Positions 1-6,640 of a DNA stretch of 11,824 nucleotides are shown piece after piece. Position 1 is the stretch's first letter. Each line of letters begins with the position of its first letter. The stretch comes from Sneathiella sp. (GTDB lineage Bacteria; Pseudomonadota; Alphaproteobacteria; Sneathiellales; Sneathiellaceae): the NCBI GenBank assembly GCA_002732675.1, contig NVRR01000070.1:1-11824 (forward strand). The letters run 5' to 3'. The notes beneath the pieces were generated by a model, which did not search any database, was not told the origin of the DNA, and was given only the letters and a program-made list of their open reading frames with translations. A program made the position numbers and the translations under genes.

Positions 1-643
1 CCATGTCATGGGTAATGATCAGCATGCCAACCTGCTTGTCCTTGCACAGCCGCCGCATCAATTCAAGGATCTGCGCCTGAATGGACACATCAAGCGCCGT
101 CGTCGGCTCATCGGCAATGATGACTTCGGGCTCCGCACAGAGGGCGAGCGCAATCACCACACGTTGCCGCATGCCACCTGAAAATTGATGCGGATAATTC
201 TTGATACGATGTTCCGGATCCGGGATCCCCACCTGATGCAGCAAGTCAACAGCGCGTTCCTGTGATTTCTTCGCGCCCAGCTTCAAATGCAGCTCTATAG
301 TTTCCACCAACTGTTGCTCGATCGTCTGTAGGGGGTCGAGCGATGTTAGAGGGTCCTGGAAAATCATGCCTATGCGACGACCGCGGATTTTACGCTTGGC
401 CTCGGGCGACAGGGTGTCGATCTGTTCGGATTTGAGGAAGACATGCCCCGCCGTCATTTTTCCGGGCGGCTCCAGCAATCCGATAACCGCATTGCCGATG
501 GTCGATTTTCCCGCACCAGACTCGCCAACGACGCCCAGAACTTCACCCGGTTGCACTGTCAGGCTGACATCGTCAACGGCAACCACGGTGCCGTGGCGGC
601 TCGGGAATTCGATACGAAGGTGATTGATATTGAGAAGATCCAT
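1..643 (-). CDS. Peptide-type ABC transporter ATP-binding protein (DppD/OppD-like), partial
   Basis: This is the ATPase of an ABC importer for oligopeptides or similar solutes. It acts on the inner face of the cytoplasmic membrane with the permeases encoded just upstream. The first 214 residues are present and the C-terminus lies beyond the left edge. All nucleotide-binding motifs are intact: Walker A GESGAGKST at residues 40-48, Q-loop Gln96 in IFQDP, the ABC signature as FSGGMRQR at about 154-161 (Gly-Met in place of the classical Gly-Gln), Walker B VIIADEP at 174-180, a D-loop ALD, and the switch His212 in THD. The missing part should hold the oligopeptide-transporter C-terminal domain seen in DppD and OppD. 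The ATG is preceded by GGGGCTGTT, and the upstream permease stops only 9 bases earlier, so the genes are clearly in one operon. The family is certain. The substrate is not. Confidence 0.95.
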   Translation of the reverse strand, partial: MDLLNINHLRIEFPSRHGTVVAVDDVSLTVQPGEVLGVVGESGAGKSTIGNAVIGLLEPPGKMTAGHVFLKSEQIDTLSPEAKRKIRGRRIGMIFQDPLTSLDPLQTIEQQLVETIELHLKLGAKKSQERAVDLLHQVGIPDPEHRIKNYPHQFSGGMRQRVVIALALCAEPEVIIADEPTTALDVSIQAQILELMRRLCKDKQVGMLIITHDM

Positions 644-652
644 AACAGCCCC

Positions 653-1582
653 TTACCTTAACTTCGGGTTGAGGGCATCGCGCAGCCAGTCACCGAGCAA
701 ATTAACGGCGAGGACCAGAATGACCAAAGCGGCACCAGGGAAAATCGTGATCCACCAATCACCCGAGAATAAATACTCATTGCCGATGCGGATAAGGGTA
801 CCGAGCGACGGCGTCGTTGGCGGAACCCCGACACCCAGAAACGACAACGTCGCTTCGGTAATGATCGCAAGCGCCAGATGGATGGTCGCAATCACCATCA
901 CCGGGCCCATGACATTGGGGAGCACATGCCGCCGCAGAATAGTCATCGGGCGGATACCGATGACGCGGGCCGCCTGAACATATTCCTTGTTTTTCTCAAC
1001 CAAGGTCGAGCCGCGCACGGTGCGCGCATACTGGACCCAGCCGGAAATACCGATGGCAAAAATCAACACATAAACTGATAGATCGGAATGCATTTCCTTA
1101 GGCACGATCCCACGCGCCACGCCATCAATCAAAAGCGCAATCAGGATCGCCGGAAAAGACAGCTGGATATCGGCAATACGCATAATGAACGCATCTGTGC
1201 GCCCACCAACATACCCGCTCACCAAGCCCAGGCTGATACCAACAACCATAGAAAATATCACCGACAGAAACCCGACGAGAAGGGATATTCGGGCACCATA
1301 GAGGATGGTCGACAAGATGCCCCGCCCCTGGTCGTCCGTCCCCAAAAGAAACCGGCTGTCCCCCATGGCTTCCCAGGCGGGCGGCATGCTGGAGTCCATG
1401 ATATCGATGGTGGCCAGATTGAAAGGATCGTGAGGTGCCAGCACCGGCGCAAACACCGCCCCCATAATCATGATGACAGTGACGATGGACGAAACAATCG
1501 CCACGGGGTTTCGTTTGTAGCTATGCCAGATATCGCTGTTGAAAAACCGTTCTAACCGTGTTTTTTGGATAGCTTGTTCCAT
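653..1582 (-). CDS. Peptide-type ABC transporter permease (DppC/OppC-like)
   Basis: This is the second membrane subunit of the importer, 309 residues, a usual length for DppC. An OppC-type N-terminal region with the first membrane helix is at about residues 27-50. It is followed by a periplasmic stretch ending in LLGTDDQGRG (79-88), the hallmark of this subfamily. The BPD_transp_1 domain occupies about 97-305 with several further helices. The EAA coupling loop that docks on the ATPase is at about 200-222 (YVQAARVIGI, then HVLPN). The start codon follows a strong ribosome site, AGGGGAG, and lies 9 bases after the stop of the preceding permease. Gene order binding protein, B, C, D is the standard Dpp/Opp order. 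Substrate specificity cannot be read from a permease of this kind. Confidence 0.95.
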   Translation of the reverse strand: MEQAIQKTRLERFFNSDIWHSYKRNPVAIVSSIVTVIMIMGAVFAPVLAPHDPFNLATIDIMDSSMPPAWEAMGDSRFLLGTDDQGRGILSTILYGARISLLVGFLSVIFSMVVGISLGLVSGYVGGRTDAFIMRIADIQLSFPAILIALLIDGVARGIVPKEMHSDLSVYVLIFAIGISGWVQYARTVRGSTLVEKNKEYVQAARVIGIRPMTILRRHVLPNVMGPVMVIATIHLALAIITEATLSFLGVGVPPTTPSLGTLIRIGNEYLFSGDWWITIFPGAALVILVLAVNLLGDWLRDALNPKLR

Positions 1583-1591
1583 GATACTCCC

Positions 1592-2569
1592 CTAAACCGC
1601 AGCATCGGCGCGCAAGCGCGGATCGACGGCGAAATAAAGGATATCGACAACCATGTTGATGATGACGAAGAAGAAAGCGATGATCACCAGATAGGCGGCC
1701 ATGATGGGAATATCCACATCTGCAATGGCCTGAATAAACAAAAGCCCCATCCCCGGCCATTGAAAGACACTTTCCGTAATAATCGCGAAGGCGATGAGGG
1801 AGCCCAACTGCAAACCGGTGATGGTGATAACGGGCACCAGAGTATTTTTAAGGGCATGTTTGAAATGAACCGTGCCATCAGGAAGCCCGCGCGCGCGCGC
1901 AAATTTCACAAAATCTGTTCGCAGAACTTCGAGCATCTCGGCCCGTACCAGTCGCATGATTAAGGTAAGTTGAAAAATTGCCAGCGTAATAGATGGTAAA
2001 ATAAGGGATTTGAGGCCCGAAATCGTCAAAAAACCGGTGGTCCACCAGCCAAAAACATCCACAACGTCGCCGCGCCCGAACGTCGGCAGCCATCTCAGGA
2101 CAACGCCAAATAATAAAATAAGCAGAATACCGATCAGGAAAGTCGGCAACGAAACGCCCATTAACGAGAGAACCATAATCCCTTTAGAGATAATTCCCTT
2201 ACTTCTGAGCGCTGTATAAACCCCAAGCGGAACGCCAATCCCAAGAGCCAGAACGGCAGAGACAAAGGAGAGTTCCAGGGTTGCCGACAATCGTTCAAGA
2301 ATAAGCCCGCTCACCGGCCGGCGGTATTTGTAGGAAATGCCGAAATCGCCCTGCATCGCCTTAAAGACAAATCGTCCGTACTGCACAAAAAACGGATCGT
2401 TGAGGCCAAGGTTTTGGGCAAGCGCCGCCCGCTCCGTATCAGTTGTATCCTGGCCTACCATGTTATTTATGGGATCGCCGACATAACGGAACATAGAAAA
2501 GGCAATCAATGCAACCATCAGCATCACAACGACGGACTGCAACAGCCGCTTAAAAATGAATGAAATCAT
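1592..2569 (-). CDS. Peptide-type ABC transporter permease (DppB/OppB-like)
   Basis: This is the first membrane subunit of the importer. I place the start at the ATG giving MISFIFKRLL, because DppB-type proteins begin with this short amphipathic segment running into helix 1 (about residues 9-29). That gives 325 residues. An ATG 78 bases further upstream is in frame, but the 26 extra residues look unlike the family and would be translated from the hairpin described separately. Neither ATG has a convincing Shine-Dalgarno sequence. FRYVGDPI (27-34) and the GLNDP segment (55-59) are typical of the N-terminal half. The permease domain covers about 95-318, with the EAA loop at about 219-247 (FARARGLP, then HALKNTLVPV). 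It ends WPGMGLL...DPRLR, as the family does. The next permease gene starts 9 bases after the stop. Confidence 0.93.
   Translation of the reverse strand: MISFIFKRLLQSVVVMLMVALIAFSMFRYVGDPINNMVGQDTTDTERAALAQNLGLNDPFFVQYGRFVFKAMQGDFGISYKYRRPVSGLILERLSATLELSFVSAVLALGIGVPLGVYTALRSKGIISKGIMVLSLMGVSLPTFLIGILLILLFGVVLRWLPTFGRGDVVDVFGWWTTGFLTISGLKSLILPSITLAIFQLTLIMRLVRAEMLEVLRTDFVKFARARGLPDGTVHFKHALKNTLVPVITITGLQLGSLIAFAIITESVFQWPGMGLLFIQAIADVDIPIMAAYLVIIAFFFVIINMVVDILYFAVDPRLRADAAV
1888..1900. repeat. Short CG dinucleotide run inside the permease gene
   Basis: Thirteen bases of alternating C and G lie inside the DppB-like gene and encode the Ala-Arg-Ala-Arg part of the EAA coupling loop. The reading frame is intact across it. 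Such a run is a possible slippage site, but the coded motif is normal for the family, so it is probably only a codon-choice effect. Confidence 0.5.
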
Positions 2570-2606
2570 ATCCAGATACCAACTTACGGATGGAAAGAAT
2601 CTATTG

Positions 2607-2642
2607 GAAAGAAAAGGGCCCACTTGATAAAAAGCAGGCCCC
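2607..2642 (-). terminator. Hairpin with U-rich tail between binding-protein and permease genes (attenuator-like)
   Basis: On the transcribed strand GGGGCC (2642-2637) can pair with GGCCCU (2620-2615). The stem can extend inward through UGCUU (2636-2632) and AAGUG (2625-2621), giving about 11 pairs, three of them G-U, and a six-base loop. The 3' side runs into UUUCUUU. This has the shape of a modest Rho-independent terminator, 14 bases after the stop of the binding-protein gene and about 38 bases before the permease ATG. Such hairpins are known in binding-protein transport operons, where they stabilise the upstream mRNA or allow partial readthrough. The interrupted U-tract suggests incomplete termination. 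Function is inferred. Confidence 0.55.
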
Positions 2643-2655
2643 GTCATTCATTTTA

Positions 2656-4248
2656 CTATTTTACGACAACATAACGGTAATCGAGAGTGTTATCTGCGCG
2701 CTGGTTGACTGTTACGCGATCGCTTACGCCCCATGACAGAGGCTGTTGGTGAATTGGTATATAGCCATACTCGTTTTTCAGAATAACGAACGCTTCAGAA
2801 ATCATTGCATTCCGCTTGGCCTGATCCGTTTCACTTCCAATCGCGACTGTAAGCTCGTCAATTTTGGGGTTACAGTAATTGCCGAGGTTAAAGAGACCCT
2901 TCTTTGTTTCTTTGTTCTGGCAGGCGATCAGGGACGAGAGAACATTCTCACTATCCATGCTGCTCGGCGTCCATCCAAGAAGATACATGCTGGTATCGTA
3001 ACCACCGGTTTCTAGCACCTTACCGAAATACTTCGATTTAGGCTGTGCCAAAACATCAACCTTTACGCCGATTTTTGCCCACATTGACGCTGCTGCCTGA
3101 CAGATTTTCTCGTCATTGACATAGCGATTGTTGGGACAATCAATAGTGACTTCAAAGCCATCCGGATATCCGGCTTCGGCAAGCAATGCTTTGGCTTTTT
3201 CTGGATCGTATGCATATGGCTGATTCAAGGATTCGTCAAAGCCATTGATCTGCGGGGCAACCATCAGACCGGCGGGCGTTGCGGCATTCCGCATAACTTT
3301 TTGCTTGATGGCATCCAAATTCAACGCATGGGCCATCGCCTGACGCACGCGAATGTCCTTAAACGGATTTTTTCCCTTGATATTGGAATAGAGAAGCTCA
3401 TCACGGCTCTGATCCATGCCAAAGAAAATTGTCCGCGCTTCCGGTCCTGCCAGAGCACTCACGCCCTCGGATTCGTCCAGACGCTGCCAGTCCTGCACTG
3501 GTACCGGGTAGACTAGATCAAGCTCACCGGAAACCAGAGCGGCAACGCGGGTCGCGGCTTCCTTGATTGGTGTAAAATCAACCTGGGTTACATTGGAGGG
3601 GATGTCCTTCCAGTAATTTTCATTGCGAACCATAACCGTTTTAACGTCGGCCTGGTTGCTTTTCACTTTGAAAGGTCCCGTACCATTGGCATTCAGATTT
3701 GCATAATTCCCCTTGTCATCACCTGTCGCGCTTGTGGCATTAGTCGAGCCATTGGCTTCCGACCATTCTTTGTCCATTATTAGGAGTACCGTGAGATCGG
3801 TAACTAGAATTGGGTTCGGGGCCGGTGTTTCCACCAAAATTGTGTAGTCATCTATTTTGGTGATGTTTGACATTTTACCGGCACGGGTTTTTTGGTCTGA
3901 TCCTTTTGAACCCGCCCGTTGCCAGCTGAAAATTACGTCATCTGCCGTGAAATCCTGACCTTCATGGAATTTAACACCCTTGCGGAGCTTGAATTCCCAC
4001 GTAGTGGGACTGACAAGTTTCCAGGATTCCGCAAGCCCCGGAATGATATTCATCTGCTCATCATAGAGAACCAAACCTTCATAAACGTTGCCAAGTGTCC
4101 CCAGCAAAAAGGTTTCGTTCAGGGAATGCGGATCAAGAGAACTCAAGTCTCCCTGAAACGCGTATTTAAAGGTTTCGGCTTGTACCGGTGCCGACACTGC
4201 AATCGCAGCAGCAGCCACAGCACCTAATAGTGCATAACGTAATTTCAT
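2656..4248 (-). CDS. Peptide-type ABC transporter solute-binding protein (SBP_bac_5, DppA/OppA-like)
   Basis: This is the periplasmic receptor that captures the substrate and delivers it to the permeases. It has 530 residues, normal for this family. A Sec signal peptide is clear: MKLRY, a hydrophobic Ala-rich core, and cleavage after PVQA at residue 24. The mature protein begins ETFKYAFQGDLSSLDP. The conserved region around 70-110 (GLAESW, WEFKLRKGVKFHEG, ADDVIFSW) is diagnostic for SBP_bac_5. The domain runs to about residue 450 and includes FKDIRVRQAMAHALN. Four cysteines in the C-terminal half (IDCPN, ICQ, IACQ, NYCNP) could form two disulphides. The ATG has a good ribosome site, AAGGGAA, 6 bases upstream. 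The gene heads the transporter operon and has the longest upstream gap in the window (158 bases). The ligand could be di- or oligopeptides or N-acylated amino acids. The sequence does not settle it. Confidence 0.95.
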   Translation of the reverse strand: MKLRYALLGAVAAAAIAVSAPVQAETFKYAFQGDLSSLDPHSLNETFLLGTLGNVYEGLVLYDEQMNIIPGLAESWKLVSPTTWEFKLRKGVKFHEGQDFTADDVIFSWQRAGSKGSDQKTRAGKMSNITKIDDYTILVETPAPNPILVTDLTVLLIMDKEWSEANGSTNATSATGDDKGNYANLNANGTGPFKVKSNQADVKTVMVRNENYWKDIPSNVTQVDFTPIKEAATRVAALVSGELDLVYPVPVQDWQRLDESEGVSALAGPEARTIFFGMDQSRDELLYSNIKGKNPFKDIRVRQAMAHALNLDAIKQKVMRNAATPAGLMVAPQINGFDESLNQPYAYDPEKAKALLAEAGYPDGFEVTIDCPNNRYVNDEKICQAAASMWAKIGVKVDVLAQPKSKYFGKVLETGGYDTSMYLLGWTPSSMDSENVLSSLIACQNKETKKGLFNLGNYCNPKIDELTVAIGSETDQAKRNAMISEAFVILKNEYGYIPIHQQPLSWGVSDRVTVNQRADNTLDYRYVVVK

Positions 4249-4287
4249 AATAATTCCCTTTTCTTCCTGTCACCTGTTAGTAACGAT

Positions 4288-4336
4288 CTTAATATTCTTA
4301 ACTTTTTAAAGGTCATTGACTGCATTACTTAATATT
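4288..4336. repeat. Direct repeat AATATTAAG, two copies 40 bases apart, upstream of the binding-protein gene
   Basis: The 9-base word CTTAATATT on the plus strand occurs at 4288-4296 and again at 4328-4336. The start-to-start spacing is 40 bases, close to four helical turns. The downstream copy overlaps the candidate -10 box. It may be a pair of regulator half-sites or simply AT-rich coincidence. Confidence 0.3.
4289..4316 (-). promoter_or_regulatory. Candidate sigma-70 type promoter for the ABC transporter operon
   Basis: In the 158-base gap upstream of the binding-protein gene, minus-strand ATGACC (4316-4311) and TATTAA (4294-4289) are separated by 16 bases. They sit about 40 bases before the ATG, giving a plausible leader that carries the AAGGGAA ribosome site. 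Both boxes match the consensus only in part, and the region is AT-rich, so chance matches are likely. No convincing terminator for the upstream argE gene is seen in this gap. Confidence 0.3.
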
Positions 4337-4406
4337 TGCATATGCGCAGTCGCTGAAACCGAGAGTAACCAATAGTTTTCTTCCTGTCCAACGCATTTGG
4401 ATCAAA

Positions 4407-5567
4407 TTATTCGGCTAATCTGTCGATAAGCTTAAGGATAAATTGTTCCGCCGCATTGACCTGACTAATCTCGATATACTCATTGGGCTGATGGGCAACC
4501 CCGATGGAGCCCGGCCCGCAGATTACTGTTGAGAAACCGGCACCCTGAAACTGACCGGCCTCCGCCGCGTAAGAGACGGCACCCGTCTCATTCAACCCCG
4601 TAATTGCTTTACAGAGCATTTCCGCTTCCCCGCCGACTTCTGATTTAAAGGCAGGCACATTCGCGGCCAATTCGGTCGTAATATCTGCCTCCGGCGCAAT
4701 TTCACGCATTTTCCGTACTAATTCCTGGGCGCAATAGTCTTTAAAGCGGGCCACGAAGCTCATAGGGTCATCTTCTGGAATATGCCGAATATCCCATATG
4801 AAGTCGCATTGCCGGGCAAGAATATTCCCTGCGGTACCACCGTTGACAACACCGCAAGTCAATGTCGTATATGGCGGAGAGAACGGACTGTCAGGATCGG
4901 CTTTCACCTTGTTTTCTGCCATCATTTCGCCCAAAAAGCAGATCAGCCGTGCCGCGATCATATTCGCGCTAACACCATCTTCCACAAGGCTGGAATGGGC
5001 TTCCCGTCCTGTAACCGTCGTTTTCAGAGTCAAAATACCCTTATGAGCGGAGATAATATTCATCATGCTCGGCTCACCGACAATCACCGCCCGCGGCGCT
5101 GGTACATGCTTCGCGATGCCATCAATCATCGACGGGGCGCCAAGGCAGCCAATTTCCTCATCGTAAGAAAGTGCAAAATGAATGGGGAATTTCATCCCTG
5201 CCGCCAGCATATCCGGCACTTTCGATAACGCGATGGCCGAGAAACTTTTCATATCGCTGGTCCCGCGACCATAAAGCTTGCCGTCCTGCTCAACCACCGT
5301 GAACGGGTCCGTGACCCAAGGCTGGCCATCTACGGGAACGACATCCGTATGGCCGGAAAGAACAACGCCGCCCGCCACATCCAGACCGACCGTCGCATAA
5401 AGATTGGCTTTGGTCTTATCTGCGTTATAAACCTTTGTCGCTGTCACCCCATGCCCCGCGAGGTAGTCGGCAACAAAATCAATCAACGGCAAATTTGAAT
5501 TCCGGGAAACCGTATCAAAAGCGATCAGTCTCTCTATCATGTCACGGGGAGTATAAGTCTCTGCCAA
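4407..5567 (-). CDS. argE: Acetylornithine deacetylase (ArgE-type M20 metallopeptidase)
   Basis: A di-zinc cytoplasmic hydrolase that removes the acetyl group from N2-acetyl-L-ornithine or a related N-acyl amino acid. With the TTG start chosen here it has 386 residues, near the family norm. The M20 metal site is complete: His73 and Asp75 in SGHTDVVP, bridging Asp105 in GRGTSDMKS, catalytic Glu137 and ligand Glu138 in SYDEEIG, Glu165 in VGEPS, and His359 in GVAHQPNEY. The ending CGPGSIGVAHQPNEYIEI is typical of ArgE. The start is TTG: AGGAG lies 7 bases before the TTG at 5567-5565 but only 1 base before another in-frame TTG at 5573-5571. An ATG at 5540 would cut off the conserved YTPRDMIERL beginning. 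The gene lies between a permease and the peptide importer rather than with arginine genes, so its real substrate may be an imported N-acyl amino acid or a dipeptide. Confidence 0.9.
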   Translation of the reverse strand: MAETYTPRDMIERLIAFDTVSRNSNLPLIDFVADYLAGHGVTATKVYNADKTKANLYATVGLDVAGGVVLSGHTDVVPVDGQPWVTDPFTVVEQDGKLYGRGTSDMKSFSAIALSKVPDMLAAGMKFPIHFALSYDEEIGCLGAPSMIDGIAKHVPAPRAVIVGEPSMMNIISAHKGILTLKTTVTGREAHSSLVEDGVSANMIAARLICFLGEMMAENKVKADPDSPFSPPYTTLTCGVVNGGTAGNILARQCDFIWDIRHIPEDDPMSFVARFKDYCAQELVRKMREIAPEADITTELAANVPAFKSEVGGEAEMLCKAITGLNETGAVSYAAEAGQFQGAGFSTVICGPGSIGVAHQPNEYIEISQVNAAEQFILKLIDRLAE

Positions 5568-5574
5568 TGCCAAA

Positions 5575-5579
5575 CTCCT
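5575..5579 (-). promoter_or_regulatory. Shine-Dalgarno AGGAG that decides the TTG start of argE
   Basis: A full AGGAG is placed 7 bases before the TTG at 5567-5565. Another in-frame TTG is only 1 base away and would be too close for initiation. No ATG or GTG gives an equally good arrangement. Confidence 0.6.
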
Positions 5580-5609
5580 GATTGTTTGAAGTCAAAGTAC
5601 TTTCAAAAC

Positions 5610-5618
5610 CATATACCA
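5610..5618 (-). promoter_or_regulatory. Candidate extended -10 promoter for argE
   Basis: In the gap between the EamA permease gene and argE, minus-strand TGGTATATG resembles an extended -10 element (TGn followed by a four-of-six match to TATAAT). It lies about 43 bases before the argE start. No good -35 is seen. A 10-base palindrome AAAGTACTTT (5594-5603) lies just downstream, where a repressor could act. Weak evidence. Confidence 0.22.
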
Positions 5619-5669
5619 GCTAATTTTAAAGGAAAAGCCGTATTTGCGCATTTTTCATCTGGCCTGACC

Positions 5670-6572
5670 TCAATCCAAAAGCAGAACGAGTATCCCGAGC
5701 ACGACAAGGCTTATGCCGAGAGCCTCAACCCTGTTGGTTTTTTCTTTGAAATAGAAATAGGAAACGGCGAAGGTGAAAACCAACTCGACTTGCCCAAGCG
5801 CCCGGACATAGGCGGCATTCTGCAACGTCATGGCCGTAAACCAGCCGACGGAGCCAAGCATACCTGTAAGGCCGACAATAACCGCAACGCGCCAGGCTTT
5901 GATTACTTTCGTGATCTGTCCGGGCTCCCGAAGGGGTAAATAGACACTCATCACAAAAGTCTGGAAAAAAAGAACACAAACAAGCGTGAAGGCCGCCTGC
6001 ATGATCGCCCCCTCACCGCCCAGCGACAGCGATGCCGCCCGGTAGGTCACCGCCGATATACCAAAAAGCCCACCGGAAAGCAGCCCGTAAACCGCCGCCT
6101 TGCTGGTCCAGCCAGAGAAGAAATCCCGGACTGTGAAGGCACTGTTTGACATCGACATCAGCAGGATACCGACAAAGCTGATGGCGATGGCCAGCAATCC
6201 GCCATAGCCCACCGTTTCGTTCAGAATAACAATCCCGAAAATCGCCGCCTGAACTGTCTCTGTTTTGGAATAGGTCGTGCCAACCGCAAAATTCTTGAGA
6301 CTGAACAGGGCCACCAGCAAGGCCGTTGCCAATATTTGCGCGAGGCCGCCAATAAACACAAAAATGGCGAAATTGGCGTTGGGGGTCGGGACCGGCAGCT
6401 CCGTGAAATGATCAAGACCCAGAAAATACACAAGGGCAAACGGCGCACCAAATAAAAACCGGACATAGGTGGCGCCGCCCGTGCTCAGCCTGTCTTTGAG
6501 GTATTTCTGCAGCGCGGTTCGGACATTCTGGAAGAATGCCGCGAAAATGGTAATGGGGATCCAGGCTTCCAT
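5670..6572 (-). CDS. EamA/DMT-superfamily permease, ten predicted membrane helices
   Basis: An inner-membrane protein of the drug/metabolite transporter superfamily, 300 residues, the standard length for a two-repeat EamA protein. Ten hydrophobic segments can be traced at roughly 2-20, 34-52, 68-90, 100-119, 124-141, 158-178, 187-212, 226-246, 252-272 and 281-299. The charged TTYSKTETVQAA at about 99-110 and ALGQVELVFTFAVSYFYFKEK at about 258-278 occupy matching positions in the two repeats. Members export or import small metabolites, often amino acids, but the substrate here is unknown. Its position between betB and argE suggests an amino-acid or quaternary-amine substrate, which is inference only. 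The ATG follows ACTCTCCTTCC, which cannot pair with the 16S tail, so no ribosome site is seen. The N-terminus MEAWIPITIFAAFFQN nonetheless looks like close family members. Confidence 0.9.
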   Translation of the reverse strand: MEAWIPITIFAAFFQNVRTALQKYLKDRLSTGGATYVRFLFGAPFALVYFLGLDHFTELPVPTPNANFAIFVFIGGLAQILATALLVALFSLKNFAVGTTYSKTETVQAAIFGIVILNETVGYGGLLAIAISFVGILLMSMSNSAFTVRDFFSGWTSKAAVYGLLSGGLFGISAVTYRAASLSLGGEGAIMQAAFTLVCVLFFQTFVMSVYLPLREPGQITKVIKAWRVAVIVGLTGMLGSVGWFTAMTLQNAAYVRALGQVELVFTFAVSYFYFKEKTNRVEALGISLVVLGILVLLLD

Positions 6573-6640
6573 GGAAGGAGAGTACTCAGTAAGATATGTT
6601 GGTCTGTATTTGGGCGTGAAAATAAATCGCTGTCAATATT

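Noticed and set aside
4387..4401. Small stem TCCAA/TTGGA just after the argE stop as a terminator
   Set aside because: Only five pairs, AT-rich, and not followed by a U-tract.
5594..6587. Shared AGTACT core in palindromes upstream of argE (AAAGTACTTT) and of the EamA gene (GAGTACTC)
   Set aside because: The flanks differ, the hexamer also occurs inside betB coding sequence, and no third operon has it. Probably chance.
6607..6636. Perfect -35 hexamer TTGACA (6636-6631, minus strand) upstream of the EamA permease gene
   Set aside because: No acceptable -10 hexamer is found 16-18 bases downstream (CCAAAT or CAAATA), so I do not call a promoter.
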